A stretch of 17,794 nt of DNA, taken from Clostridia bacterium. GTDB taxonomy: Bacteria > Bacillota > Clostridia > Christensenellales > Aristaeellaceae. Where the stretch lies: contig JAEDGL010000038.1 of assembly GCA_016297535.1 (NCBI GenBank), forward strand, positions 1 through 17,794, in the 5' to 3' direction. The notes beneath the pieces are model-generated. The model saw only the letters and a list, made by a program, of their open reading frames with translations. It had not been told where the DNA came from and searched no databases. The position numbers and the translations under genes were made by a program. Of this stretch, positions 6,471 through 13,440 are shown one piece after another (within the stretch, counting starts at the first letter, position 1; each line of letters starts with the position of its first letter).

Positions 6471-7742
6471 ATGCCAAACTTTTCCCTGAACGACCAGATC
6501 TTCTTTGACGCAGCGCAGGCGTTTGAAACGCCGTTTCACCTGTATACGGAGCAGGGCATCCGTCAGACTGCGCGCGGGCTTTGCCGCGCGTTTGAAGGCG
6601 TGCCGGGCTTTCGCGAGTATTTTGCGGTAAAGGCGCTGCCCAATCCCAGCATTCTGCGCCTGCTCAGGGAGGAGGGCTGCGGCGTGGACTGCGCAAGCCT
6701 TACGGAGCTGATGCTTGCCGAGGCGCTGGGCTTTGCGGGCGAGGATATCATGTTCAGCGCCAACGATGTGCCCCCGCAGGAGTTTCAATACGCCCGCAGG
6801 CTGGGCGCGTTTATCAACCTGGATGATATCACCCATGTGGAGGTTTTGCGCGCAAACGGCGGCATCCCGGAGGAAATCTGCCTGCGGTTTAATCCCGGCG
6901 GGGAGTTTCGCATTGGCAACGCCATTATGGGAAATCCCGGCCAGGCCAAGTATGGCATGACCCGCCCCCAGCTTACCCAGGCGCTGCTTAAGCTGAAGGC
7001 GTACGGCGCAAAGCGCTTTGGGCTGCATTCCTTCCTCAGCAGCAACACCACCGACCAGAATTACTACCCCATTCTGGCAAGGCTTTTGTTTGAAACCGGA
7101 CGTGAGCTGATGGATGAAACCGGCATGCAGCTAAGCTTTATCAATCTTTCGGGTGGCATCGGCATTCCCTATCTGCCGGATGAGCCCGCGGCAGATATCG
7201 ACCGCATCGGCGCGGGCGTGGCGCAGGCCTATCGCGAGGTGTTCAGCGCAAACGGCATTGAGGGCGTTGTGATCAAGGCCGAGCTGGGCCGCTACATGAC
7301 CGGCTCCAACGGCTGGCTGGTAACCCATATCCGCAACGAAAAAAACACCCACAAGCATTACTGGGGGCTGGACGCCAGCGCGTGCGACCTGATGCGCCCC
7401 GCCATGTACGGCGCGTACCATCATATTACCGTGCCGGGCAAGGAGCATCTGCCCCATACCGACATGGCGGATGTAACCGGCAGCCTGTGCGAAAACAACG
7501 ACAAGTTTGCCATCGACCGCATGCTGCCGCCCTGTGAAATTGGCGATGTGATGGTGATCCACGATACCGGCGCGCACGGCCTGAGCATGGGCTACAACTA
7601 CAACGGCAAGCTGCGCTGCGCAGAGGTGCTTTACAGGGAGGACGGCAGCTTTCAGCTGATCCGCCGCGCCGAAAAGCCGATGGATTACTTTGCCACGCTG
7701 GATATGGATCCGGCATGGGAAAAGCTGAATCAGATGAAATAA
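6471..7742 (+). CDS. lysA: Diaminopimelate decarboxylase, clostridial-type LysA
   Basis: A 423-residue PLP enzyme of the alanine racemase-like (fold III) decarboxylase family. It would convert meso-diaminopimelate to L-lysine in the cytoplasm. The PLP lysine is in EYFAVKALPNP near residue 45. Later blocks are LNLSGGIGIPY-like (here INLSGGIGIPY), AELGRYM in place of the usual EPGR, GSLCENNDKFA in place of CESGD, and MGYNYNG near the C terminus. These variants match my recollection of a divergent decarboxylase clade widespread in Clostridia and annotated as LysA. ATG6471 is 9 bases after GGAGG; GTG6465 would leave only 3. The gene is monocistronic with its own terminator. The variant motifs leave some room for a related amino-acid substrate. 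Confidence 0.87.
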   Translation: MPNFSLNDQIFFDAAQAFETPFHLYTEQGIRQTARGLCRAFEGVPGFREYFAVKALPNPSILRLLREEGCGVDCASLTELMLAEALGFAGEDIMFSANDVPPQEFQYARRLGAFINLDDITHVEVLRANGGIPEEICLRFNPGGEFRIGNAIMGNPGQAKYGMTRPQLTQALLKLKAYGAKRFGLHSFLSSNTTDQNYYPILARLLFETGRELMDETGMQLSFINLSGGIGIPYLPDEPAADIDRIGAGVAQAYREVFSANGIEGVVIKAELGRYMTGSNGWLVTHIRNEKNTHKHYWGLDASACDLMRPAMYGAYHHITVPGKEHLPHTDMADVTGSLCENNDKFAIDRMLPPCEIGDVMVIHDTGAHGLSMGYNYNGKLRCAEVLYREDGSFQLIRRAEKPMDYFATLDMDPAWEKLNQMK

Positions 7743-7749
7743 ACAGAAA

Positions 7750-7785
7750 CTGCCTCACGAAACCAGCCGTGAGGCAGCTTTTGTT
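7750..7785 (+). terminator. Rho-independent terminator of lysA
   Basis: A 10-bp perfect stem CTGCCTCACG (7750-7759) with CGTGAGGCAG (7768-7777) and an 8-base loop, followed by CTTTTGTTTT. The minus-strand side is followed by a broken T tract, so it may also help terminate the convergent DUF4317 transcript. Confidence 0.9.
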
Positions 7786-7801
7786 TTGATTTTAGCCCTT
7801 T

Positions 7802-8989
7802 TTATGCGTTGGGCTCCTGCTGAAATTTGACGTTTACGCCGTTTACCTCCACATCGCCGTCGGCCAGGACAAGAATGTAGGGTTTGCCGTCGATGACGCG
7901 GGTCTGGATCAGGTCGCTGCGGTCGGGCGCAACCTTGATGGAAACGCTGGGGGTGGAAACGCTGAACTGCCTGGGCGCAACCACGTTTACCGCCGGAATT
8001 TCGGTGTGGGCGCCAAAGGCCTCGGCGTATTTTTCCTCAAAAACCTGCGCGCGCTCCTCGGATACGCCGCAGCCCTCCAGCACCTGTCGCACCTCCTGCC
8101 CGGTCAGGCAAAGGGGCTCGGCGGTTTTGTCGGCCTTTTGCTCCTCCAGCCGGGTGCGTACGGTTTCGTGCACAGCCTGCAGAACATCCAGGCTGCATTC
8201 ATCCTCCAGCGCGGTTTGCAAAACGGTTTGAAAGGTTTCCTGCTGCTGCGCGGCAGGCATGGGCAGCTCTGCGCCGAAAACGTTTTGCACAAAGGACTCG
8301 TGCGCATCCGCGCTGTCGCGGGTATAGAACACGGCCTTGTAGATGTTGGCGCTGCGCTCCTCATAGGCGGGAAACAGAAAGCCCAGATCCGGCGCGCCTA
8401 CCACCCAGTCCGCCATGCGGGTATGAAACTCGTTTTCGGTAAGAAAGTAGCTGAGCGTGGGCTTGGTTTGCTTTACGGGGCAGATGCAGCACAGGATGTA
8501 GCTGAAAAGATCCGTGGACTGCTCGCTGTCGGTTTCGCCGTTTTCGTTTTGGTAGGGCACGTCGTAGCCGTCGTGCAAAAGCAGAATCAGATAATTGCTG
8601 GCGGCTTGCTGCTCGGTAACGGACTGGGCGTTTGCCAGGCCGAGGGCGCGAATGCTGTCTATCACGCGCTCGTAAAACGCGTTTACCGCTTCTTCATCGG
8701 TCAGCGCGCTTTCGCGAAGCGTGCTGAGGATGCGGTGCTCCTCGCCCTCCATGGCCTGCATGGCGGTAAACTCCATCTCCTGCAGATTTTGGCCCGGCGT
8801 GCCGGAAAGCACGCGCCGGAACAGCGCCATGTATTTTTCGTTTTCCTCCGCGGGCAAATGGAACACCGGCTGGGCAAAGGTGGAAATCACCTGCCCATCG
8901 TAGCTTACATAGCAGCCGCGAATGACGGTCGGGTTGCGCTTGTCGGGGTTCAGCCTGCGCTTGAGCTGGGAAAGATCGCGCTGATTCAT
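7802..8989 (-). CDS. DUF4317 family protein of unknown function
   Basis: A 395-residue soluble protein recognised as DUF4317 from its N terminus (MNQRDLSQLKRRLNPDKRN, then IRGCYVSYDGQVIS) and its full-length layout. The family is common in Clostridia and has no established function. No signal peptide, membrane helix or catalytic motif stands out. The middle is rich in acidic residues, with a CCICPV cysteine cluster near residue 170. The C terminus, PYILVLADGDVEVNGVNVKF, looks like a short beta structure. The ATG lies 2 bases after the stop of the oxidoreductase gene upstream, with only a weak GGTGA-like site inside that gene, so translation is probably coupled to it. Both are divergent from the AraC regulator. 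Confidence 0.85.
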   Translation of the reverse strand: MNQRDLSQLKRRLNPDKRNPTVIRGCYVSYDGQVISTFAQPVFHLPAEENEKYMALFRRVLSGTPGQNLQEMEFTAMQAMEGEEHRILSTLRESALTDEEAVNAFYERVIDSIRALGLANAQSVTEQQAASNYLILLLHDGYDVPYQNENGETDSEQSTDLFSYILCCICPVKQTKPTLSYFLTENEFHTRMADWVVGAPDLGFLFPAYEERSANIYKAVFYTRDSADAHESFVQNVFGAELPMPAAQQQETFQTVLQTALEDECSLDVLQAVHETVRTRLEEQKADKTAEPLCLTGQEVRQVLEGCGVSEERAQVFEEKYAEAFGAHTEIPAVNVVAPRQFSVSTPSVSIKVAPDRSDLIQTRVIDGKPYILVLADGDVEVNGVNVKFQQEPNA

Positions 8990-8991
8990 CT

Positions 8992-10170
8992 TTACCAGTT
9001 CACCTGCCAGCGGGTGCTGTAGCCGGTGCTGTTTTCGGTATCCTGCTCCTTGTCCGGGTTGTAGGCGGAATGGGCCGCATGCTCGGCCAGCAGCTCGTCA
9101 AAGCGGGCGGAATCGAAGGGAATGTCCACGGGCTGGTTGCCGGTCCACTGGCTCAGATAGGCCGCGTTGGACAGCGTAAGCTCGTAAAGCGCATCCGGGC
9201 CGGGCGCCAGAAGCTCCTCGCCGTAGAGGATGGCGTTGGTAAAGTTCTGCAGGATGCCGGCGTGGGCGGTCTCCTTGTGATCGGGGGTGATTTCGATGAT
9301 CTCGCCCTCAAACTTGGGGGAGTTGACGGTTTCGGTTACGCAGATATCGCGTTCGCTGCGGTTGAGCTTCCACCACTTGAGCAGGCCGTTTTCCAGAACC
9401 AGCTTGCCAAGCGTGCCAGAAATTTCCAGCCGGTTGGTGCCGGGGCATTCGCCGGTGGTGGTAATGAACAGGCCGGTAGCGCCGTTGGCGTAGCGCGCCA
9501 TCAGCGTGGCGTCATCCTCCACCTCAATGTTGTGGTACTTGGCGATATCGCAAAAGGCGGTCAGCTGCACGGGCATGCCGCAGATCCACTGCCACAGGTC
9601 CAGGTTGTGGGGCGCCTGGTTGAGCAGCACGCCGCCGCCCTCGCCCGCCCAGGTGGCGCGCCAGCTGCCGGAGTCGTAATAATGCTGGCTGCGGTACCAG
9701 TTGGTGATAATCCACACGGAGCGCTTCAGCTCGCCCAGCTGGCCGCTGCGAACGATTTCGCGCGCCTTGGCAAACAGGGGATTGGTGCGCTGGTTGAACA
9801 TGATGCCAAACACCCGGTCGGTGCCTTTGGCCACTTCAATCAGCTTTTTGACGGCGGTAATGGTGACGTCGCCGGGCTTTTCGGTGAGGGTGTGAAGGCC
9901 GTTTTGCAGCGCCTCGATGGCGATCTGGGCATGCAGGCGATGAGGCACGGCGATGAGCACCGCGTCGATCAGGCCGCTGCGGATCATTTCATGATAGTCG
10001 GAAAAACGGGGAACATCCGGGCAACGCTCCTGGCACAGCGCAAGACGGGAGGGATCGCTGTCGCACAGCGCGCCCAGCACCAGCCCCTGGATGCGGCCTT
10101 CGGAGATGCAGGCCATGTGCGCAGAGCCCATGTTACCAATGCCGATGATACCGATGCGTACGTTTTCCAT
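8992..10170 (-). CDS. Gfo/Idh/MocA family NAD(P)-dependent oxidoreductase
   Basis: A 392-residue cytoplasmic dehydrogenase of the glucose-fructose oxidoreductase/inositol dehydrogenase family, which oxidises or reduces sugars, inositols and sugar derivatives. The N-terminal Rossmann fold has GIIGIGNMG (7-15) and an acidic CDSD at the end of the second strand that binds the ribose. The family EKP motif is at 97-99, with K98 the expected catalytic lysine. A GGGVLLNQAPHNLD block (178-191) supplies the active-site His188, with Asn184 where many members have Asp. The C-terminal roughly 25 residues form a polar tail beyond the usual domain. The ATG is 8 bases after GGAG. It is the first gene of a pair with DUF4317, divergent from an AraC regulator that is its most plausible controller. 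The substrate is unknown but probably a sugar released by the neighbouring hydrolases. Confidence 0.9.
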   Translation of the reverse strand: MENVRIGIIGIGNMGSAHMACISEGRIQGLVLGALCDSDPSRLALCQERCPDVPRFSDYHEMIRSGLIDAVLIAVPHRLHAQIAIEALQNGLHTLTEKPGDVTITAVKKLIEVAKGTDRVFGIMFNQRTNPLFAKAREIVRSGQLGELKRSVWIITNWYRSQHYYDSGSWRATWAGEGGGVLLNQAPHNLDLWQWICGMPVQLTAFCDIAKYHNIEVEDDATLMARYANGATGLFITTTGECPGTNRLEISGTLGKLVLENGLLKWWKLNRSERDICVTETVNSPKFEGEIIEITPDHKETAHAGILQNFTNAILYGEELLAPGPDALYELTLSNAAYLSQWTGNQPVDIPFDSARFDELLAEHAAHSAYNPDKEQDTENSTGYSTRWQVNW

Positions 10171-10262
10171 CTTTCTTACTCCGTTTCGTTGGATAGTGAT
10201 CGTGCGGTGTTGAAACTCCGCATTTGTTTCCAGTGTACTGTCATTATTTTACCGCAAAACCC

Positions 10263-10300
10263 AATGCAATCGCATTGCGCTTTGGAACGTAATACATTGC
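10263..10300. promoter_or_regulatory. Candidate operator: CATTGC direct repeats and dyad between oxidoreductase and araC-type genes
   Basis: CATTGC occurs at 10273-10278 and 10295-10300, 22 bases apart, on the same face of the helix and flanking the probable -35 box of the regulator. The left copy is also half of the perfect dyad GCAAT-CGC-ATTGC (10266-10278). AraC-family proteins usually bind direct repeats about two helical turns apart. Assignment to this regulator is inference. Confidence 0.4.
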
Positions 10301-10309
10301 AAATATAAT
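10282..10309 (+). promoter_or_regulatory. Probable promoter of the AraC-family regulator gene
   Basis: TTGGAA (10282-10287), a 16-base spacer and a perfect TATAAT (10304-10309). The start codon is 36 bases beyond the -10 box. An alternative, TTGCAA (10297-10302), 18 bases, TACACT (10321-10326), would put the transcript start inside the ribosome binding site and is less likely. No convincing minus-strand promoter for the divergent oxidoreductase was found. Confidence 0.6.
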
Positions 10310-10344
10310 CATTTCTGTGCTACACTGTGGAGGGGTGATTGGCG

Positions 10345-11163
10345 ATGAACGAACGGCTGAGGTATTGGGATAACGATCTTTCCTTCCATTATCATCTGGA
10401 TGCGCATCCCGTGCCGGAATCCTTTGCCATGCATACGCACCAGATGTGCGAGATCTATCTGTTTCTCAATGGCAGAGCCAGCTTTCGCATCGAGGGCAGC
10501 GAATACCGCCTGGAGCGGGGCGACCTGCTCATTATGCGCCCGGCGGAGGCGCACTGCATCCAGGTGCAGCCCGATCTGCCCTACGAGCGCATGTCCATCC
10601 ACTTTGAGCCGTCCCTGTTTGACCGTATCGACCCGGAGCACCGCCTGCTGAAGGTGTTTCTGGACCGCGAGGCGGGGCGCTTTAACCGCTTTGCAGCGGC
10701 GGAGTTTCCCGATCAGAACTGCCGCGTGATGCTTACCCGGCTCATGCAGCCGGAAAACCAGCAGCGGCTGGACATTCTTTCCGCGCTGCTGGCGCTGCTC
10801 AACCAGCTGTACCATCTGTACCGGCAGCGGGGGCAGAGCGCGCCGGCCACCGAGGGCTCGCTTTTGTTTCAGGTGATCCGCCACATCAACGATCATCTGT
10901 CCGAGCCGCTCTCGCTGGATAGCCTGTGCGAGCAGTTCTACCTTAGCAAGCCCCAGCTGTGCCGCTCCTTCAAGCGCACCACCGGCGCGTCCGTCGGCGA
11001 ATACATTACCGCCAAGCGCCTGCTGCAGGCGCAGTCCATGTTGCGCGCGGGCTCGCCGCCCACGCATGTGTGCACCGCCTGCGGGTTTAACGATTATTCC
11101 GCGTTCTACCGCGCTTACCGCAAGCACTTTGGCGTAAGCCCCAAGCGTACCCAGCAGGGGTAG
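10345..11163 (+). CDS. AraC-family transcriptional regulator with N-terminal cupin sensor domain
   Basis: A 272-residue regulator. Residues 1-110 resemble the cupin-like AraC ligand-binding domain (His-rich AMHTHQMCEIYLF, then RLERGDLLIMRP), which in this family binds sugars. The C-terminal hundred residues hold the two helix-turn-helix units: LSLDSLCEQFYLSKPQLCRS, then CGFNDYSAFYRAYRKHFGVS with the family ending SPKR. ATG10345 is 9 bases after GGAGGGG at 10329-10335; TTG10339 would be too close. It is divergent from the oxidoreductase-DUF4317 pair and convergent with the GH95 gene, with 3 bases between the stops. By position it most likely controls the surrounding carbohydrate genes; a recurrent CATTGC motif in their intergenic regions may be its site. 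Confidence 0.92.
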   Translation: MNERLRYWDNDLSFHYHLDAHPVPESFAMHTHQMCEIYLFLNGRASFRIEGSEYRLERGDLLIMRPAEAHCIQVQPDLPYERMSIHFEPSLFDRIDPEHRLLKVFLDREAGRFNRFAAAEFPDQNCRVMLTRLMQPENQQRLDILSALLALLNQLYHLYRQRGQSAPATEGSLLFQVIRHINDHLSEPLSLDSLCEQFYLSKPQLCRSFKRTTGASVGEYITAKRLLQAQSMLRAGSPPTHVCTACGFNDYSAFYRAYRKHFGVSPKRTQQG

Positions 11164-11166
11164 CGC

Positions 11167-13428
11167 TCAATACTCCTGCCAGCTTACCTGGCCGTTCTCC
11201 CAGCGGATGTCCACATGCGTGCCGCGCCTTGTGCGCAGGCCGTGCACAAAGCCTTTTTTCCATGCCGTGGGCAGGGCGGGCAGAATGAGCGGTTCACCCT
11301 GCGGGGTGGATTGCAAAAGCATTTCCGCAATGCCTGCGCAGGCGCCAAAGTTGCCGTCGATCTGGAAGGGCGGATGGGCGTCCAGCAGGTTGAGATAGGT
11401 GCCGCCGTCGGTCCAGCCGCGCGGCCCTTCTTTTTTTTGCGGATTCCGGCCCTCCACGCTGCGCAGCTGGTTATCCAGCAGGTGCAGGGCGTGGTCGCCG
11501 TCGCGCAGCCTTGCCCACTGGTTGATGCGCCAGCCCATGGCCCAGCCGGTGCTTTCATCGCCGCGGCGCAGGAGGCTGTTTTTGCAGGCCTGGGCCAGCT
11601 CCGGCTGGTTCTCCAGGGTGATGCTGCGGCCGGGGTGCAGGCCGTAGAGGTGGGAGATATGGCGGTGATGGATTTCGCATTCCTCGTACTCCGCGTCCCA
11701 CTCCATCAGCGTGCCCAGGGAGGTAATGCCGGGGCGGGCCAGCCTGGGAAGGGCGCTGCGGATCTGAGAGACAAGCCCGTCGCTTTCTTCCAAAACGGCA
11801 GCTGCCTGCAGCACGATGTCAAACAGATCCTCCACGATGGCCTGCGTCATGGTGGAGGCGCGGGCCACGGCGCACGCCTCCCCGTTTACCCGGAAGGCAT
11901 TTTCCGGCGAGGTGGAGGCAGGCAGGATCAGACGGCCATTGCCGTCCTCCGTCAGCTGGGACAGGCAGAACGCCGCCGCCTCGCGGATGACCGGCCAGCC
12001 CTCCTGACGCAGCCACTGCCCGTCCCGGGTGTACTCGTACTGCTCCCACAGGTGACGGCACAGCCACGCCGCGCTCATCTGCCAGGGGGCATAGCGCGCG
12101 GTGCCCCGGCGGTGCGCGCCCACGGGCGTGGACATGCGCCACAGATCCACATTATGGTGCGCGGTAAAGCCCGGCGCGTGGTAGTAGCTGCGCGCGGTGC
12201 GGCGGCCGCTTTCGGCCAGCTCCGCAATCAGCCGGCACAGGGGCTCGGTGCACTCCGGCAGATCCACCATCAGCGTGGGCCAGTAGTTCATCTGGGTGTT
12301 GATGTTGACGGTGTAGTTGCTGTTCCACGGCGGAACCAGCCGGTCGTTCCAGATGCCCTGCAGGTTCATGGCCTGCGTGCCGGGGCGGGAGGCCGCGATG
12401 GTAAGGTAGCGGCCAAAGTGGAAATACAGCGCGTAGAGGTTAAGATCCTCCTGGCCGTTTTCGTGGCGGTAGAGGCGCTCGTCGGTGGGCAGCAGGCCCT
12501 CTTCGCCGCCATCCAGCTCAAAATCCACCCGGCTGTACAGGGCGGCGTGGTCGGCCGTATGGCGGGCCCTGAGGGCCGCAGCGTCAAAGGCGGAGGCAGC
12601 GCGCAGCTCGTCGCGGCAGCGCTGGCGGTATTCGCGCCCCTCCAGCACGGGGTGACGGTTCCAGCCGTTGAAGCTGGTGCGGGCGTTGAACAGCAGGGTG
12701 GCCCAGGTGGCGTGCTCCACCGCCAGCCCGTCCCCGCCTGCGCGCACCGTGCCGTCGGTGCGCACCTGTACCTCGGCATGGAAGGCCATGCCCTTCTCCG
12801 CATCGCTCTCGCCGTAGGTCAGGCATTCCTCATCGTGGCTGCGCCCGTATTCCCAGCGCATGACGGGCGCGTTGCCCTCAAAGAACACCGCGTTGCCTTC
12901 GACCCCGGCCTGCACACGCAGCTGCGAGCACAGCTGCACCTCAAAGCCAAAGGGGCTGCCGCCGGTCAGATGCACCACCATCGCCTGATCCGGCTGGCTG
13001 ATGAAGGTCTCCCGCGTGTACTGCACGCCGTCGCAGGTATACCGCGTGGTATGCACGCCTGTGGACAGATCCAGCTCCCGGCGGTATGCTTGCGCGTCGT
13101 TTCCGTGGTGCAGGCGCAACCGCAGATCGCCCAGGGGCAGATAGGCCTGCGACCACAGGCCGGTAAAGCGGTCCTCCAGCACATGCTGCGCCTCCATCAA
13201 CCGGCCTTCCAGGGCCAGCGCCCTCGCCTCCTGCAGGGCGGCGTAGGCGTCCGGCTGATCATAAAAGGTGGGATAGCCCGTCCAGAGGGTATCCTCGTTG
13301 AGCGCGATGCGTTCATCCGCAACGCCGCCAAAAACCATCGCGCCCAGACGGCCGTTGCCAAGGGGCAGCGCCTCGTTCCAGCTGCGCGCGGGCTCGCGGT
13401 ACCAGAGCATGTTTCGTCCGTTATTCAT
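11167..13428 (-). CDS. Glycoside hydrolase family 95 (alpha-L-fucosidase / alpha-L-galactosidase type)
   Basis: A 753-residue enzyme covering the full GH95 layout: an N-terminal beta-sandwich (LPLGNGRLGAMVFGG near 21-35), an (alpha/alpha)6 barrel, and a C-terminal beta domain. Barrel motifs include NLQGIWND, WNSNYTVNINTQMNYWP (N375 and N377, expected base-assisting asparagines), ASTSPEN with Glu510 as likely general acid, ISHLYGLHPG, DESTGWAMGWRINQWARL and FQIDGNFG (Asp691). The family hydrolyses alpha-1,2-linked L-fucose or L-galactose with inversion, for example from xyloglucan or host glycans. No signal peptide is present, so it acts on imported oligosaccharides. The ATG is 5 bases after GGAGGT and 12 bases after the GH2 stop, making it the second gene of that operon. 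Fucose versus galactose specificity cannot be decided here. Confidence 0.93.
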   Translation of the reverse strand: MNNGRNMLWYREPARSWNEALPLGNGRLGAMVFGGVADERIALNEDTLWTGYPTFYDQPDAYAALQEARALALEGRLMEAQHVLEDRFTGLWSQAYLPLGDLRLRLHHGNDAQAYRRELDLSTGVHTTRYTCDGVQYTRETFISQPDQAMVVHLTGGSPFGFEVQLCSQLRVQAGVEGNAVFFEGNAPVMRWEYGRSHDEECLTYGESDAEKGMAFHAEVQVRTDGTVRAGGDGLAVEHATWATLLFNARTSFNGWNRHPVLEGREYRQRCRDELRAASAFDAAALRARHTADHAALYSRVDFELDGGEEGLLPTDERLYRHENGQEDLNLYALYFHFGRYLTIAASRPGTQAMNLQGIWNDRLVPPWNSNYTVNINTQMNYWPTLMVDLPECTEPLCRLIAELAESGRRTARSYYHAPGFTAHHNVDLWRMSTPVGAHRRGTARYAPWQMSAAWLCRHLWEQYEYTRDGQWLRQEGWPVIREAAAFCLSQLTEDGNGRLILPASTSPENAFRVNGEACAVARASTMTQAIVEDLFDIVLQAAAVLEESDGLVSQIRSALPRLARPGITSLGTLMEWDAEYEECEIHHRHISHLYGLHPGRSITLENQPELAQACKNSLLRRGDESTGWAMGWRINQWARLRDGDHALHLLDNQLRSVEGRNPQKKEGPRGWTDGGTYLNLLDAHPPFQIDGNFGACAGIAEMLLQSTPQGEPLILPALPTAWKKGFVHGLRTRRGTHVDIRWENGQVSWQEY

Positions 13429-13440
13429 AGGGTACCTCCG

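Noticed and set aside
8006..9022. Long plus-strand frame antisense to the DUF4317 gene
   Set aside because: The DUF4317 reading is clear and has family features; the antisense frame lacks a credible start signal and domain.
9070..10308. Long plus-strand frame antisense to the oxidoreductase
   Set aside because: The minus-strand frame has complete Gfo/Idh/MocA motifs; the antisense translation has no recognisable domain and the same biased composition.
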